64,000 nt of DNA from Candidatus Syntrophopropionicum ammoniitolerans (lineage in GTDB: Bacteria > Bacillota > Desulfotomaculia > Desulfotomaculales > Pelotomaculaceae). Shown here piece by piece: positions 17,315-26,295 of this stretch. Position 1 is the stretch's first letter, and every line of letters starts with the position of its first letter. A program made the translations under genes and the position numbers. The stretch spans positions 44,323 through 108,322 of the forward strand of contig JABMJD010000006.1 of assembly GCA_013201395.1 (NCBI GenBank), written 5' to 3'. The notes beneath the pieces are model-generated. The model did no database searches. It was not told the origin of the DNA and saw only the letters and a list, made by a program, of their open reading frames with translations.

Positions 17315-18286
17315 TTACACATAGGCCACAATTTGACCTAGTTCAGTTAAATCATAATCTCCCAGTCCCTGCACTTCCTTTTTAAAATCCTCCGACTGCA
17401 GGATTTCCAGGGCCGCCTGAAAGGGAGGCAAATCCATGTCCTCCTTGAGCATAATCAGTTCGTAGCGTTCTTTTTGCAGGGGCACAAATTCAATTCCCCG
17501 CACCTGCATGGAGGCCTTCTCGTTACCCAGCGCCACATCTGCTTCACCCCGGGAAACAACACTGGCCACGGCCAGGTGTGAATTTTCCTCTCTATCATAA
17601 CCATTAATTTGTCTTCTGTTGATCCCCAGCAGTCTTATTTTTTCCTCCAGCAGCACCCGTGTCCCACACCCTTTTTCACGGTTGACAAACAGCACATCCG
17701 GCCTGGTAAGATCCTGCCAGTTCCTAATGGACTTGGGATTGTCTTTGGCTACGTAAAACCCCTGCATCCGGTAGGCCAGGTGGATAATCACAGCCGGCAC
17801 ACCGCAAAGCATATAGCGGACATAGGTCAGGTTGTAGATATCCTTGTCACCGTCCCAAAGATGAACACTGGCCAGGTGTGCCTTTTCCTGGTAGAGAGCC
17901 AGCAACCCGGCAAAGCTGCCCACATGGTGCCTCAGAGTAAAGGTGCCGTTGGGGTGGCGTTCCAGGTGACGGGCCAGGATGTCTAATATAACATCTTGTC
18001 CGGAAATCACCAGCCTGGGGGATGGGGGGGACTGCTCTTCATCTAAGGGGGTTCTAATTTGATGTACTGCAGTCGCAGTCTCCGGTGGCATGTTTATTGC
18101 TGATGCCATCTCCATTTTTTTGCCCTGTCTTTTATATGTTTCCACATCGTGGGGGTCGATCCTCAGTTTGCGGCCTACCCGGTAGGCTGGTAATTCTCCG
18201 CGTTTAATCAGTTCGTAAACAGTGTTTTTAGCAATTTTCAGTATTGTAGCTACTTCTTCTGGCGTTAAAGAGGTACTGTCCTTAAT
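17315..18286 (-). CDS. HTH regulator with periplasmic-binding-protein-like sensor domain
   Basis: The protein has an excisionase/MerR-like HTH at its N-terminus (SLTPEEVATILKIAKNTVY, then RVGRKLRIDP). A C-terminal domain of about 200 residues of the PBP-like class follows, which in other regulators binds molybdate or a similar ligand. The frame extends upstream to 18448, but that part does not look like protein. The best ribosome site, GAGGGGG (18294-18300), lies 7 nt before an in-frame ATT at 18286, and no ATG/GTG/TTG fits. I propose ATT initiation (323 aa). It is convergent with moeA, so control of molybdenum-enzyme genes is plausible. Confidence 0.7.
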   Translation of the reverse strand: MKDSTSLTPEEVATILKIAKNTVYELIKRGELPAYRVGRKLRIDPHDVETYKRQGKKMEMASAINMPPETATAVHQIRTPLDEEQSPPSPRLVISGQDVILDILARHLERHPNGTFTLRHHVGSFAGLLALYQEKAHLASVHLWDGDKDIYNLTYVRYMLCGVPAVIIHLAYRMQGFYVAKDNPKSIRNWQDLTRPDVLFVNREKGCGTRVLLEEKIRLLGINRRQINGYDREENSHLAVASVVSRGEADVALGNEKASMQVRGIEFVPLQKERYELIMLKEDMDLPPFQAALEILQSEDFKKEVQGLGDYDLTELGQIVAYV

Positions 18287-18640
18287 TTTTTCACCCCCTC
18301 GAATATTCTGAATTCTATTATATCTTATTTCTATTGGTTTGATAATAACTATTTTTGTACCGTCCTGTACTGTTGTGTGAATAGTGATCACTGCTGGTAT
18401 GCAGTGTACAGGTTGTCCGGTAGGACGTAGGGTGACAATAACTAACAAGAATAATGATCCTTTTAGCGGCGGCAGGGATTAAACCATGTTGACAAATGCA
18501 AGGGCCTGCTTTATTATTTTTATTAGTAAAATCACGTAGTGTTAAGTGGGGTACTGTTGTGTTTATGTTTGGATGGTAACCCGGCAACAGTGATAATTTT
18601 CAGACCCAAAGGTTAGCAGACTTAATTAGGAGGTTCAGTT

Positions 18641-19405
18641 ATGACTGAAAGGACAGGTTCATTCTTCAAAAGCCTACAAAAAGAGTTTGTCCAGTTAGTG
18701 GACGAGCATAAGCTAAAAGAAGCAAAGGTTAAGGTAACAGCGAAACCGCTAAGCCCAGAGGATGCTATCGGTTCCACTAAGAGGAAGGACTATGTGATAC
18801 TAAAAGGAAAAGAGCGTTTGTTACAGGCTGAATTAATGGGTTGCAGGGGACAGGCCTTTACCAGCGCATTGGGTGATTTTACCGGGACACTGGAGGATGT
18901 ACTGGCATTGCCACTGGAAAATGATTATCAGCGAGCGGTTTATATAGCTACTCTTAATGCGGCAGCCTACTACACTGGTAAGGTTAAAAACACAGTACAT
19001 TGCCGCAATGAAGGGCCGGAGCTGTGTGCACGCCAGGCAGCGGATTATTTTAAAGAGCATTACGGCCAACCCCATATCCTAATGGTAGGTTATCAGCCTG
19101 CCTTAGCCGAAGCACTAAACCAGGCTTTCCAGTTAACTGTCCTTGACCTTGACCCGGCGAATATAGGTAGGACGATAAATGGAGTGCTCATCCATGATGG
19201 TGGTGCTGCCAATTTGGATAAACATTTAGCGGCCTGCGATGTCATTTTTGCTACCGGCAGTGTTATGTGCAATGATACCGCGGATCCACTAACAGAAAGC
19301 GGCAAACCGCTGGTTGTCTTTGGTACAACGGGTTCCGGGGCCGCGGCCTTGTTGGGTATAGGCCGTTTTTGCCCCGAATCAACTGAGGCAATAAGTAAGA
19401 AATAA
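18641..19405 (+). CDS. DUF364 (putative heavy-metal chelation / Rossmann-like) protein
   Basis: The 254-aa product matches the DUF364 layout. An N-terminal enolase-N-like part (about 1-105) is followed by a Rossmann-like domain with HILMVGYQPALAEAL near 150, TVLDLDPANIGR and IFATGSVMCNDT. Such proteins are thought to bind or chelate metals or small cofactors, and are often linked to molybdenum or radical enzymes; the reaction is unknown. ATG at 18641 follows AGGAGG by 8 nt. A terminator follows at 19556, so it is probably monocistronic. It lies between the molybdenum-type regulator (divergent) and the HisD cluster. Confidence 0.8.
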   Translation: MTERTGSFFKSLQKEFVQLVDEHKLKEAKVKVTAKPLSPEDAIGSTKRKDYVILKGKERLLQAELMGCRGQAFTSALGDFTGTLEDVLALPLENDYQRAVYIATLNAAAYYTGKVKNTVHCRNEGPELCARQAADYFKEHYGQPHILMVGYQPALAEALNQAFQLTVLDLDPANIGRTINGVLIHDGGAANLDKHLAACDVIFATGSVMCNDTADPLTESGKPLVVFGTTGSGAAALLGIGRFCPESTEAISKK

Positions 19406-19736
19406 TCAATTAAATTGTTTCTGCAAAGGTGCGGGCGAGATGTGCTGTGGTTTGAACCGACGTCGGTCTAGGAAAAATGATCGTGACCGGGCTATTTTTG
19501 CTGCCAAATATATTATGTTGCCGGTATCGGGGGCAGGTTATAAATAAGGATTCAGGGCAGGGGTAAAGTCCCTGCCTTCTTTGTTTGTACTGCCGATCCC
19601 AAAGGATACTTGCCGTAGGTATGTCTTTTTGCATATTATGTCGAATAGTTGCAGGATTTTCGTTTGATTTGTTGTATGATCATGGCGGGTAGACTATTTT
19701 GAAAATCATGCTGGTGGGGGAAGGTGGCGAAAAAAT
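19406..19736 (+). other. intergenic region with terminator, upstream of the HisD cluster
   Basis: About 330 bases. The first half ends in the terminator listed at 19556-19586. The second half should carry the promoter of the HisD cluster: TATGAT at 19675-19680 is a fair -10 box, but I see no well-spaced -35 partner. A TGTCGAA sequence, identical to the Spo0A box core, occurs near 19640, possibly by chance. No coding frame is convincing. Confidence 0.4.
19556..19586 (+). terminator. Rho-independent terminator after the DUF364 gene
   Basis: GGCAGGG (19556-19562) pairs with CCCTGCC (19570-19576) around a 7-nt loop and is followed by TTCTTTGTTT. Confidence 0.75.
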
Positions 19737-21005
19737 GTGAAATTTTTTAAAAAAATGGCGGGAACAGGAGAAAATGCGATTAACATCAGGGAAGATGTGG
19801 CTCAAATAATTGAAGATGTACGCCGCCGGGGTGATCAGGCCCTAAAGGAATTGACCCACCGTTATGATCGGGTGATGCTGCCTGATTTGCGGGTGTCACA
19901 GGAGGCAGTAAAAAAGGCCTATAACCAGATTGATGAAAAAACTGTATCCTGTTTACGCCTGGCTGCTCGCCGGATTAGGTCTTTTGCGGAAAAACAAGCC
20001 CGCTGTTTGCTACCCCTGGAATACGAGAGTTCACCGGGGGTTCTACTGGGCCATAGGTTGATTCCTGTATCTTCCTGTGGTGTATATGTGCCCAGTGGGC
20101 GCTATCCGCTGCCTTCATCGGCCCTGATGTCTATTATCCCAGCCCGGGTGGCCGGCGTGGGCCGGATAGCTGCTTGTTCACCACCGGTAAAAGCTTTTGG
20201 GGGTATCCACCCGGCTGTACTAGCAGCGATGGATATAGCCGGTGCAGATGAAATTTACTGCCTGGGGGGTGCCCAGGCTGTGGCCGCCTACGCCTGGGGA
20301 ACGGAAAGCGTGGCCCGGGTGGATATGATTGTTGGTCCGGGAAATGCCTATGTAACGGAAGCCAAAAGGCAGGTTAGTAGTGTTGCTGGTATTGATGTCC
20401 TGGCCGGGCCCAGCGAAGTGCTTGTGATTGCCGATCAGAATGCTGATCCGGATTTGGTAGCCATTGACCTGCTGGCCCAGTGCGAGCATGATCCCACAGC
20501 CCGGGGTATCCTGGTGACAGACGGCAGCCAACTGGCTGAACGGGTTTTGGAGTCTATTGATACTGAGGCCAACCAGTTGGAAACAGGACCCCAAATCCTG
20601 AAAACCTGGGAGGATAACGGGCAGGTAATTTTAGTGGATAGTCTGGCTGAAGCGGCAGCAATCTCCAACCAGTTTGCGCCGGAGCACCTTGTGTTGCTAA
20701 CAATGCATAATGAGGATCTAGTGAGCAAACTAAGCAACTATGGGTCGCTTTTTATTGGCGAGAATGCTCCCGTAGCCTTTGGCGATTATATATCCGGCAC
20801 AAACCACATCCTACCAACCATGGGCTGCGCTCGATTTTCTAGTGGCCTATGGGTAGGTACATTCATTAAGGTTGCCTCCTGGCAAAGACTTAGTGTCTCA
20901 GGTGCAGCTGGACTGGCGGATGCTTGTTCCCACCTGGCTGGTGTGGAGGGACTGGAGGCCCATCAACGTTCGGCCGACAAGCGCAAGGGTAAAAGACAGC
21001 TCTAA
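19737..21005 (+). CDS. hisD: histidinol dehydrogenase-family protein, copy 1
   Basis: The 422-aa protein has the full HisD layout and all expected active-site residues. Zinc ligands are Gln248, His251, Asp350 and His409, and the catalytic pair is Glu316-His317 (FAPEHLVLL). HisD proteins oxidise an alcohol through an aldehyde to an acid with two NAD. Here no other histidine-synthesis gene except a HisC-like one is present, and the gene leads a set with a sugar-type importer. A catabolic role on another amino alcohol or polyol is therefore more likely than histidine synthesis. The GTG start at 19737 is preceded by GGGGGAAGGTGG. Confidence 0.85.
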   Translation: MKFFKKMAGTGENAINIREDVAQIIEDVRRRGDQALKELTHRYDRVMLPDLRVSQEAVKKAYNQIDEKTVSCLRLAARRIRSFAEKQARCLLPLEYESSPGVLLGHRLIPVSSCGVYVPSGRYPLPSSALMSIIPARVAGVGRIAACSPPVKAFGGIHPAVLAAMDIAGADEIYCLGGAQAVAAYAWGTESVARVDMIVGPGNAYVTEAKRQVSSVAGIDVLAGPSEVLVIADQNADPDLVAIDLLAQCEHDPTARGILVTDGSQLAERVLESIDTEANQLETGPQILKTWEDNGQVILVDSLAEAAAISNQFAPEHLVLLTMHNEDLVSKLSNYGSLFIGENAPVAFGDYISGTNHILPTMGCARFSSGLWVGTFIKVASWQRLSVSGAAGLADACSHLAGVEGLEAHQRSADKRKGKRQL

Positions 21006-21021
21006 AAAGGGGGTTAAATCA

Positions 21022-22602
21022 ATGGGCCATCAGGACGGAGACGCGCCGCCGGAAGCCAACCCGGATGACACGGCTCTTAAGCTGCAGGGGATATCAAAAA
21101 TTTACCCCGGCACGGTGGCGCTACATAAGGTTAATATTAATGTGAAAAAAGGAGAGGTGCACGGCATTATCGGTAAAAATGGGGCCGGGAAATCCACCCT
21201 GGTGGAAATTATCGCCGGGATTACTACACCCACTGCCGGCAAAATTTTTATTGGCGGTGAGGGCTATGACAGCCTGTCGAGAATTGACGCCAGGAGGAAA
21301 AAAATTGCTATTGTGCCCCAGGAGCCCCAGTTAATCCTTGATTTTACAGTAGCGGAAAACCTTTTTATTTCCGATTATACCAGGTGGGGCTGGTTAATCA
21401 ACTGGCAGGGACTCTACACCCGGGCGGAAGAAATAGTTAAGAAAGCTAACCTACATATAAATGTCAGAGTCAGGGCAGGGGATCTATCCGTCAGTGAGCA
21501 ACAACTACTGCTGGTCCTCAAAGCCTGCTATGTGGAGCAGTCGGACATAATAATATTGGATGAGGCCTCGGCTTCATTAGCACAAAGGGACGAGGAACTG
21601 CTGTATAGGATTATCCGGGAAAGAAAGGGTGGAGGCTGCACCATTCTCTTTATCTCCCACCGGGCGGAGGAACTGCTTAAGGTATGTGATCGGGTTACCG
21701 TCCTACGGGATGGACATAGCATCAGTACTAAAAATTGCCGGGAGCTGGATCGGGACAAGCTTTCAGATTTGATTGTGGGGGAAAAATTTTGCCGCCACAT
21801 TAAGGTTGATCAGGGGCAATTGAAGAAAGACTTGGGTGAAACTGTCCTAGCCGTGGAAAACCTGACCCGGCTGGGCGTTTATCAGGAAATTAGTTTCCAA
21901 CTAAAAAAGGGAGAAATACTGGGATTGGCTGGTCTCAGGGGCAGCGGACGCACGGAAATATTCAGGGGTATAGTGGGCATTGATCATCCCGATGAGGGCA
22001 CTATCTTTGTTAATGGCCAAAGACGGTGTTATAGATCACCGGCAGCGGCCCTGGGGGATGGCATCGTTTACCTACCGGAGGATAGAGAAAGGGAAGGTTT
22101 AATCAGCAACCTCAGTGTCAGGGAAAATCTGATGCTTAACGCCCTGGATACCGTCAAGAGGGGGTTACTGCTCAACAGAAGTAAGGAGTCAAGAGCAGTG
22201 GCCGATCTGATCAAGGAGCTGGATATCAAGGTCGCTTCACCGGAACAGGAGGTCAACCAGCTCAGCGGCGGTAATAAGCAGAAGGTGGTTGTAGGCAAGA
22301 TTGCTGCCGCCGGACCCCAGATTTTTCTGTTGGACGAACCGACCCGGGGTGTGGATATATCCGCCAAACAGGGGATCCTGAACATTGTTAGAAATAGCCT
22401 GTGCCGGGAGGCCGGCATTGTAATTACATCACCGGGCCTGGAGGATCTGATCAATATTTGTGACCGCATCCTGGTCCTTCACAGGGGCCGCATTACCGGT
22501 GAGTTTTTGCGTGGGAATCTACGGGAAAGTGATTTGTTTTCGGCTGTTCAGGGTGGGGCGCAAGAAAAATGTCCCGGTTTGGTGGCTTCTTATGTCAGTT
22601 AA
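21022..22602 (+). CDS. ribose-type ABC importer, double ATP-binding subunit
   Basis: The protein (526 aa from ATG 21022) contains two ABC ATPase halves, as in RbsA/MglA. The first has Walker A GKNGAGKST and a weak signature LSVSEQQ. The second has the degenerate Walker A GLRGSGRTE, normal for the family, and the signature LSGGNKQK. It powers uptake together with the permease and lipoprotein encoded next. The open frame reaches back into hisD, but ATG 21022 follows AAAGGGGGT and gives the standard N-terminus. It lies 16 bp after hisD, indicating one transcript. Confidence 0.9.
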   Translation: MGHQDGDAPPEANPDDTALKLQGISKIYPGTVALHKVNINVKKGEVHGIIGKNGAGKSTLVEIIAGITTPTAGKIFIGGEGYDSLSRIDARRKKIAIVPQEPQLILDFTVAENLFISDYTRWGWLINWQGLYTRAEEIVKKANLHINVRVRAGDLSVSEQQLLLVLKACYVEQSDIIILDEASASLAQRDEELLYRIIRERKGGGCTILFISHRAEELLKVCDRVTVLRDGHSISTKNCRELDRDKLSDLIVGEKFCRHIKVDQGQLKKDLGETVLAVENLTRLGVYQEISFQLKKGEILGLAGLRGSGRTEIFRGIVGIDHPDEGTIFVNGQRRCYRSPAAALGDGIVYLPEDREREGLISNLSVRENLMLNALDTVKRGLLLNRSKESRAVADLIKELDIKVASPEQEVNQLSGGNKQKVVVGKIAAAGPQIFLLDEPTRGVDISAKQGILNIVRNSLCREAGIVITSPGLEDLINICDRILVLHRGRITGEFLRGNLRESDLFSAVQGGAQEKCPGLVASYVS

Positions 22603-22626
22603 TTAACAAAGGAGTAATTAAGTTTA

Positions 22627-23640
22627 ATGCCTAGAAAGTTACAGATAGAGCTTTTTTTACTAGATAATCTGATTTGGGTACTTTTAGCCTGTTTTTTCCT
22701 TCTAAATGCCCTGATCACCCCTATGTTTGCCACCTATGGCAACCTGGTAAACATACTGTACCACTCGGCGATTATGAGTATGCTGGTCCTGGGCCAGGGC
22801 TTAATTCTAGTCAGCGGCCACCTGGACCTGTCCCTGGAATCCACCCTGGTTTTTGCCCCTGGTGTGGCCATGCTGCTGGCTACCCGCTGGCTTCCCTTTC
22901 AGCTGGATCCGGTGACTACTATTATCCTTACCCTGGCCATCGGCGCCCTGGTGGGTTTGTTTAACGGGGTCTGTATCGCCAAAATAGGGGTGAACCCTTT
23001 TTTGCAGACTCTCTCGCTGATGATTATTTTGCGGGGATTGGTGCTGTTTTTGGTGCCTTTGTCCATCTTTCCCCTGGACAAGGTGTATACTTTTGCCGGT
23101 CAGGCCCGGATGATTGGTAATATTCCGGTAGCCGTACCGATAGTTTTTATCATTTTTCTTTTTTTCCACTTTATTATGCAATATACAGCCTTCGGCAGGC
23201 ACTTCGTGGCCACCGGCGGCAATGCTCGGGCCAGTTATATTTCTGGTATTAATACCGGCCGGATGGTTATTTATGCCTTTGTTATCGCCGGTTTTTTGGC
23301 GGCTGTGGCTGGTCTTTTAGCAGCAGGCCGGCAGGATTCAGTGTCCAATACAATGGGCGAAGGCATGGTTATGCTGGCTTTTGCCGGTGCCATTTTAGGT
23401 GGGGCCAGCCTGGAAGGGGGCAAGGGTACACCCCTGGGTATGCTGGGCGGAGCCCTGCTGCTGGGAATGATATCCAATTCCCTTAACCTGCTGGGTGTAG
23501 GGGTCACCCTGGTTTATGCTACCCAGGGGGCGCTCATTTTTGTGGCTATAGTTTTGGACCGGATCCGCATTAAGAGGCGCAATTACCTCTTGCACAGGGA
23601 GCAGGTGAGAAGGTTGCTCATCCAGGAACAAGGCGGATAA
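22627..23640 (+). CDS. ribose-type ABC importer permease
   Basis: The 337-aa protein is a very hydrophobic membrane subunit of the RbsC/BPD_transp_2 family with about 8-10 helices. It has the family patterns GQGLILVSGHLDLSLES and, near the end, GGASLEGGKGTPLGMLGGALL. It should form the membrane channel of the importer as a homodimer with the preceding ATPase. ATG 22627 lies 24 bp after the ATPase stop, with AAAGGAG upstream. The substrate is not readable from the permease. Confidence 0.9.
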   Translation: MPRKLQIELFLLDNLIWVLLACFFLLNALITPMFATYGNLVNILYHSAIMSMLVLGQGLILVSGHLDLSLESTLVFAPGVAMLLATRWLPFQLDPVTTIILTLAIGALVGLFNGVCIAKIGVNPFLQTLSLMIILRGLVLFLVPLSIFPLDKVYTFAGQARMIGNIPVAVPIVFIIFLFFHFIMQYTAFGRHFVATGGNARASYISGINTGRMVIYAFVIAGFLAAVAGLLAAGRQDSVSNTMGEGMVMLAFAGAILGGASLEGGKGTPLGMLGGALLLGMISNSLNLLGVGVTLVYATQGALIFVAIVLDRIRIKRRNYLLHREQVRRLLIQEQGG

Positions 23641-23761
23641 AACAGCTACATAGTCACCAAAACCAGAATAACATGGCCCAAAAGATGGGGAGGTGATGGT
23701 GGGGGAGCTAACCAATCAAAACAGAGGAAAGTAACAGGTGAGAACAGGAGGTTTTATTGAC

Positions 23762-24850
23762 ATGCGTTTTAAGTGGTTGAGTATCCTGGTGGCGGCCTTG
23801 TTGGCCACTGCCCTGCTGGCCGGTTGCGGTGCCCAGAAAGCACCAGACCAAGAAACTGATCAGCTGCGCTTTGGGATGGTAATCAAGGAGCCGGGTGCTC
23901 CCTTTGTCCAGGCTTTTATTAGAGGCGCCGAGGAAAAAGCCCAGGAGTTGGGCATCAAGGTGGATATAAAAGACGGCCAGGCGGATTCCATGAAAATCAT
24001 GGAGTTAATGGACACCTTCATTACCCAGCAGGTTGATGGGTTTATCATGGCCGGTGCCGTAGACCTGAAGGCGATTGTGCCCGGGGTTAAAAAATTAAAC
24101 GAGGCAGGTATTCCGCTGGCCTCCCTGGATACCTCCCCCGAGGGCGGCAAGGTTGACTACTTCATTTCCTTTGATATTGAACAGTCTACCAAGAAGGCTG
24201 CTGAAGCCTTTGTTCAGGGAATCAAGGACCGCAACGCCGGAGAAGTACCTGAGGGCGTAGTGATTGAAATCACCGGGGCCCTGGAAGATATGTTTACCCA
24301 TTCTTGCAGCAAAGGTCTGCGGGCCGTCACCGACCAGTATCCCCAGTTGACGGTGGTGCAGGGCGAGGGAAAATGGAATGATGTGGATTCCCACGAACGA
24401 ACCAGCGACCTGCTGACCCGCCATGGTGATCAGGTGCTGGGTGTTTATGTGCATACCCCAGATATTATGGGACCGGGGGTAGTTTCCGCTATTGAAGCCG
24501 CCGGTAAGGATCCCAAAGACTACGGCATTTGCGGTATCTGCATTGGACCTGAGGGACTGGGACTGCTCAAAGGGGGCAAGGCTCTGGCTATTGTGGAGCA
24601 GCCGGCTTATGACTCCGCCCAAATGGCGGTGCAGTATCTTTATGATATCAAAAAAGGTAACCCCACCCCCCAAATTGGCGATACCATAACTGATGAGGAT
24701 GCCCTATGGTCACCGGCCCAAGTGATAGAGAATACCTGGGCTGATGAGGGCGCCTTTATCATTCTTCAGGGTCCCCTGGTACCCCGGGATGCCCAGGTGG
24801 ATGACGCCCGCTTGTGGGAAAACAAATTAAGTGATCTGTGGAAAAAATAG
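23762..24850 (+). CDS. ribose-type substrate-binding lipoprotein
   Basis: From ATG 23762 the product (362 aa) begins with a lipoprotein signal ending in LLAGC (lipid-bearing Cys22). A periplasmic-binding-protein-like type 1 domain (Peripla_BP_4) follows, with RFGMVIKEPGAPFVQAFIRG and VDGFIMAGAVD. It is anchored outside the membrane and delivers the substrate to the importer. The ribosome site AGGAGG lies about 11 nt before the start. A 121-bp spacer separates it from the permease, and a terminator follows, so the later hisD copy may be expressed less or from its own promoter. The ligand could be a polyol or related small hydrophilic compound. Confidence 0.9.
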   Translation: MRFKWLSILVAALLATALLAGCGAQKAPDQETDQLRFGMVIKEPGAPFVQAFIRGAEEKAQELGIKVDIKDGQADSMKIMELMDTFITQQVDGFIMAGAVDLKAIVPGVKKLNEAGIPLASLDTSPEGGKVDYFISFDIEQSTKKAAEAFVQGIKDRNAGEVPEGVVIEITGALEDMFTHSCSKGLRAVTDQYPQLTVVQGEGKWNDVDSHERTSDLLTRHGDQVLGVYVHTPDIMGPGVVSAIEAAGKDPKDYGICGICIGPEGLGLLKGGKALAIVEQPAYDSAQMAVQYLYDIKKGNPTPQIGDTITDEDALWSPAQVIENTWADEGAFIILQGPLVPRDAQVDDARLWENKLSDLWKK

Positions 24851-24897
24851 TGATGTGCTCCCATGCAATTAAATCTGACTAACGCGTGGGCTGGGAA

Positions 24898-24942
24898 CCC
24901 CCCCGGAAAAGCATCCGTGGGGGCTTTCCTATTATTTTATTG
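24898..24942 (+). terminator. terminator between the ABC importer and hisD copy 2
   Basis: A C-rich arm ending CGGA (24899-24907) pairs with TCCG and a G-run (24914-24923), with one bulge. It is followed by a T-rich tail, CTTTCCTATTATTTTATT. Confidence 0.65.
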
Positions 24943-24963
24943 AGCAAAAGGAGAATATGGACT

Positions 24964-26268
24964 ATGTACATTCAGGTATACAAGCTCAAAGAAATACCAG
25001 CTGAGGACTATGCTCGGATTCTGAAAAGAAGTGAAACGGAGACAGATTCCATTCTTGATGATGTGCAACAGGTAATTGATGATATCAAGGTCAACGGGGA
25101 TCAGGCCCTGGTGGAGTATAGCAAAAAATTTGAGGATATCACCATTAGTGCCGAGCAGATTAAGGTATCTCGGCAGGAAATTACTGCTGCCTACCAAAAG
25201 GTAGACCAGAAAACTGTTGAGGCCATCAAAACCCTGGCCGATAATGTGAAACGCTTTCATGCTGCCCAGTTGCCCAACAAGATGTGGTCTACTGAGCTAT
25301 CCCCTGGCCTTGTTGCCGGCCAGGTAATCATACCCCTGGAAAAAGTGGGTTGCTATGTGCCCGGTGGCCGGGGCTGGTTTCCCTCTGCTGTCATGATGTC
25401 GGTTTTGCCGGCCAAAGTAGCAGGGGTACCCCAGGTTTATGTGTGTACCCCACCGGCACCCGGTGGAGAAATCCCTCCCGGTACATTGATTGCCTGTGAC
25501 ATCTGTGGCGCAGATGGGGTCTTCCGGCTGGGAGGCAGCCAGGCTATAGCAGCAATGGCTCACGGTACCCAGACTGTGCCGCAGGTGGACAAAATTGTTG
25601 GCCCGGGCAGCCAATATGTACTGGCGGCCTATAAACTCCTTTATGGCCAGGTGGAAATAGGGACCCTGGCCGGACCCGGTGAAGGCATTATCCTGGCTGA
25701 TGAGTCGGCCAACCCGGAATTTGCTGCGGCGGATATCTGCATCCAGGCCGAGCATGGGCTGGATTCCACCGGTGTACTGGTTACCCATGTGCCCACCCTG
25801 GCATATGAGGTGCAGAAAAAGGTTAGCCGCCATATTGAGCGCCTGAACGATTACCGGAAAAATTTTGTCGTTCAGTCGTTGAAAAAATACGGTGCCATCA
25901 TCCTTACTGATTCACTGCAGGAATCAATTGACTTTGTCAACAAGTACGCCGGGGAGCACCTGGAAATTATGACTGCTGAGCCCTTGCAAGATATGCAGAA
26001 AATAAAGAATGCCGGCGGCATGTACCTAGGCCATTATACCCCCCTATCCACAGGCTGCTTTGGCTCTGGCCCCAACCACGTTTTGCCTACCAGTCGCAAG
26101 GCAGTGGTGGCGGGTGGTTTAAAGACGGCAGATTTTTACAAAGCGGTAACCTTTGAATATTTCTCCCGGGATGGGCTGGCCAACCTGAAAGATGCGATGG
26201 TCAAGCTGGCTGAATATGAAGGTTTTCCCGCTCACGCCAATGCCATTTTAGAGCGGTTTACCAAATAA
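24964..26268 (+). CDS. histidinol dehydrogenase-family protein, copy 2, with altered metal site
   Basis: From ATG 24964 the product is 434 aa and clearly HisD-like, yet distant from the first copy. Gln261, His264, the catalytic Glu331-His332 and the C-terminal His424 are present. The loop that normally reads GDYxSGTNH with the zinc-ligand Asp reads GCFGSGPNH here, with Cys365 in the Asp place. Metal binding or substrate use must therefore differ. HisD relatives outside histidine synthesis, such as sulfopropanediol dehydrogenase HpsN, show that the fold serves catabolism. The longer frame from 24886 lies partly in the terminator and is not used. It lies 27 bp before the alcohol dehydrogenase gene. 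Confidence 0.85.
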   Translation: MYIQVYKLKEIPAEDYARILKRSETETDSILDDVQQVIDDIKVNGDQALVEYSKKFEDITISAEQIKVSRQEITAAYQKVDQKTVEAIKTLADNVKRFHAAQLPNKMWSTELSPGLVAGQVIIPLEKVGCYVPGGRGWFPSAVMMSVLPAKVAGVPQVYVCTPPAPGGEIPPGTLIACDICGADGVFRLGGSQAIAAMAHGTQTVPQVDKIVGPGSQYVLAAYKLLYGQVEIGTLAGPGEGIILADESANPEFAAADICIQAEHGLDSTGVLVTHVPTLAYEVQKKVSRHIERLNDYRKNFVVQSLKKYGAIILTDSLQESIDFVNKYAGEHLEIMTAEPLQDMQKIKNAGGMYLGHYTPLSTGCFGSGPNHVLPTSRKAVVAGGLKTADFYKAVTFEYFSRDGLANLKDAMVKLAEYEGFPAHANAILERFTK

Positions 26269-26295
26269 CCGGTAATATTGTGGAGGTGGCTTTTT

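Noticed and set aside
18287..18448. upstream extension of the HTH regulator
   Set aside because: The 54 extra codons give an unlikely sequence and lie before the only good ribosome site.
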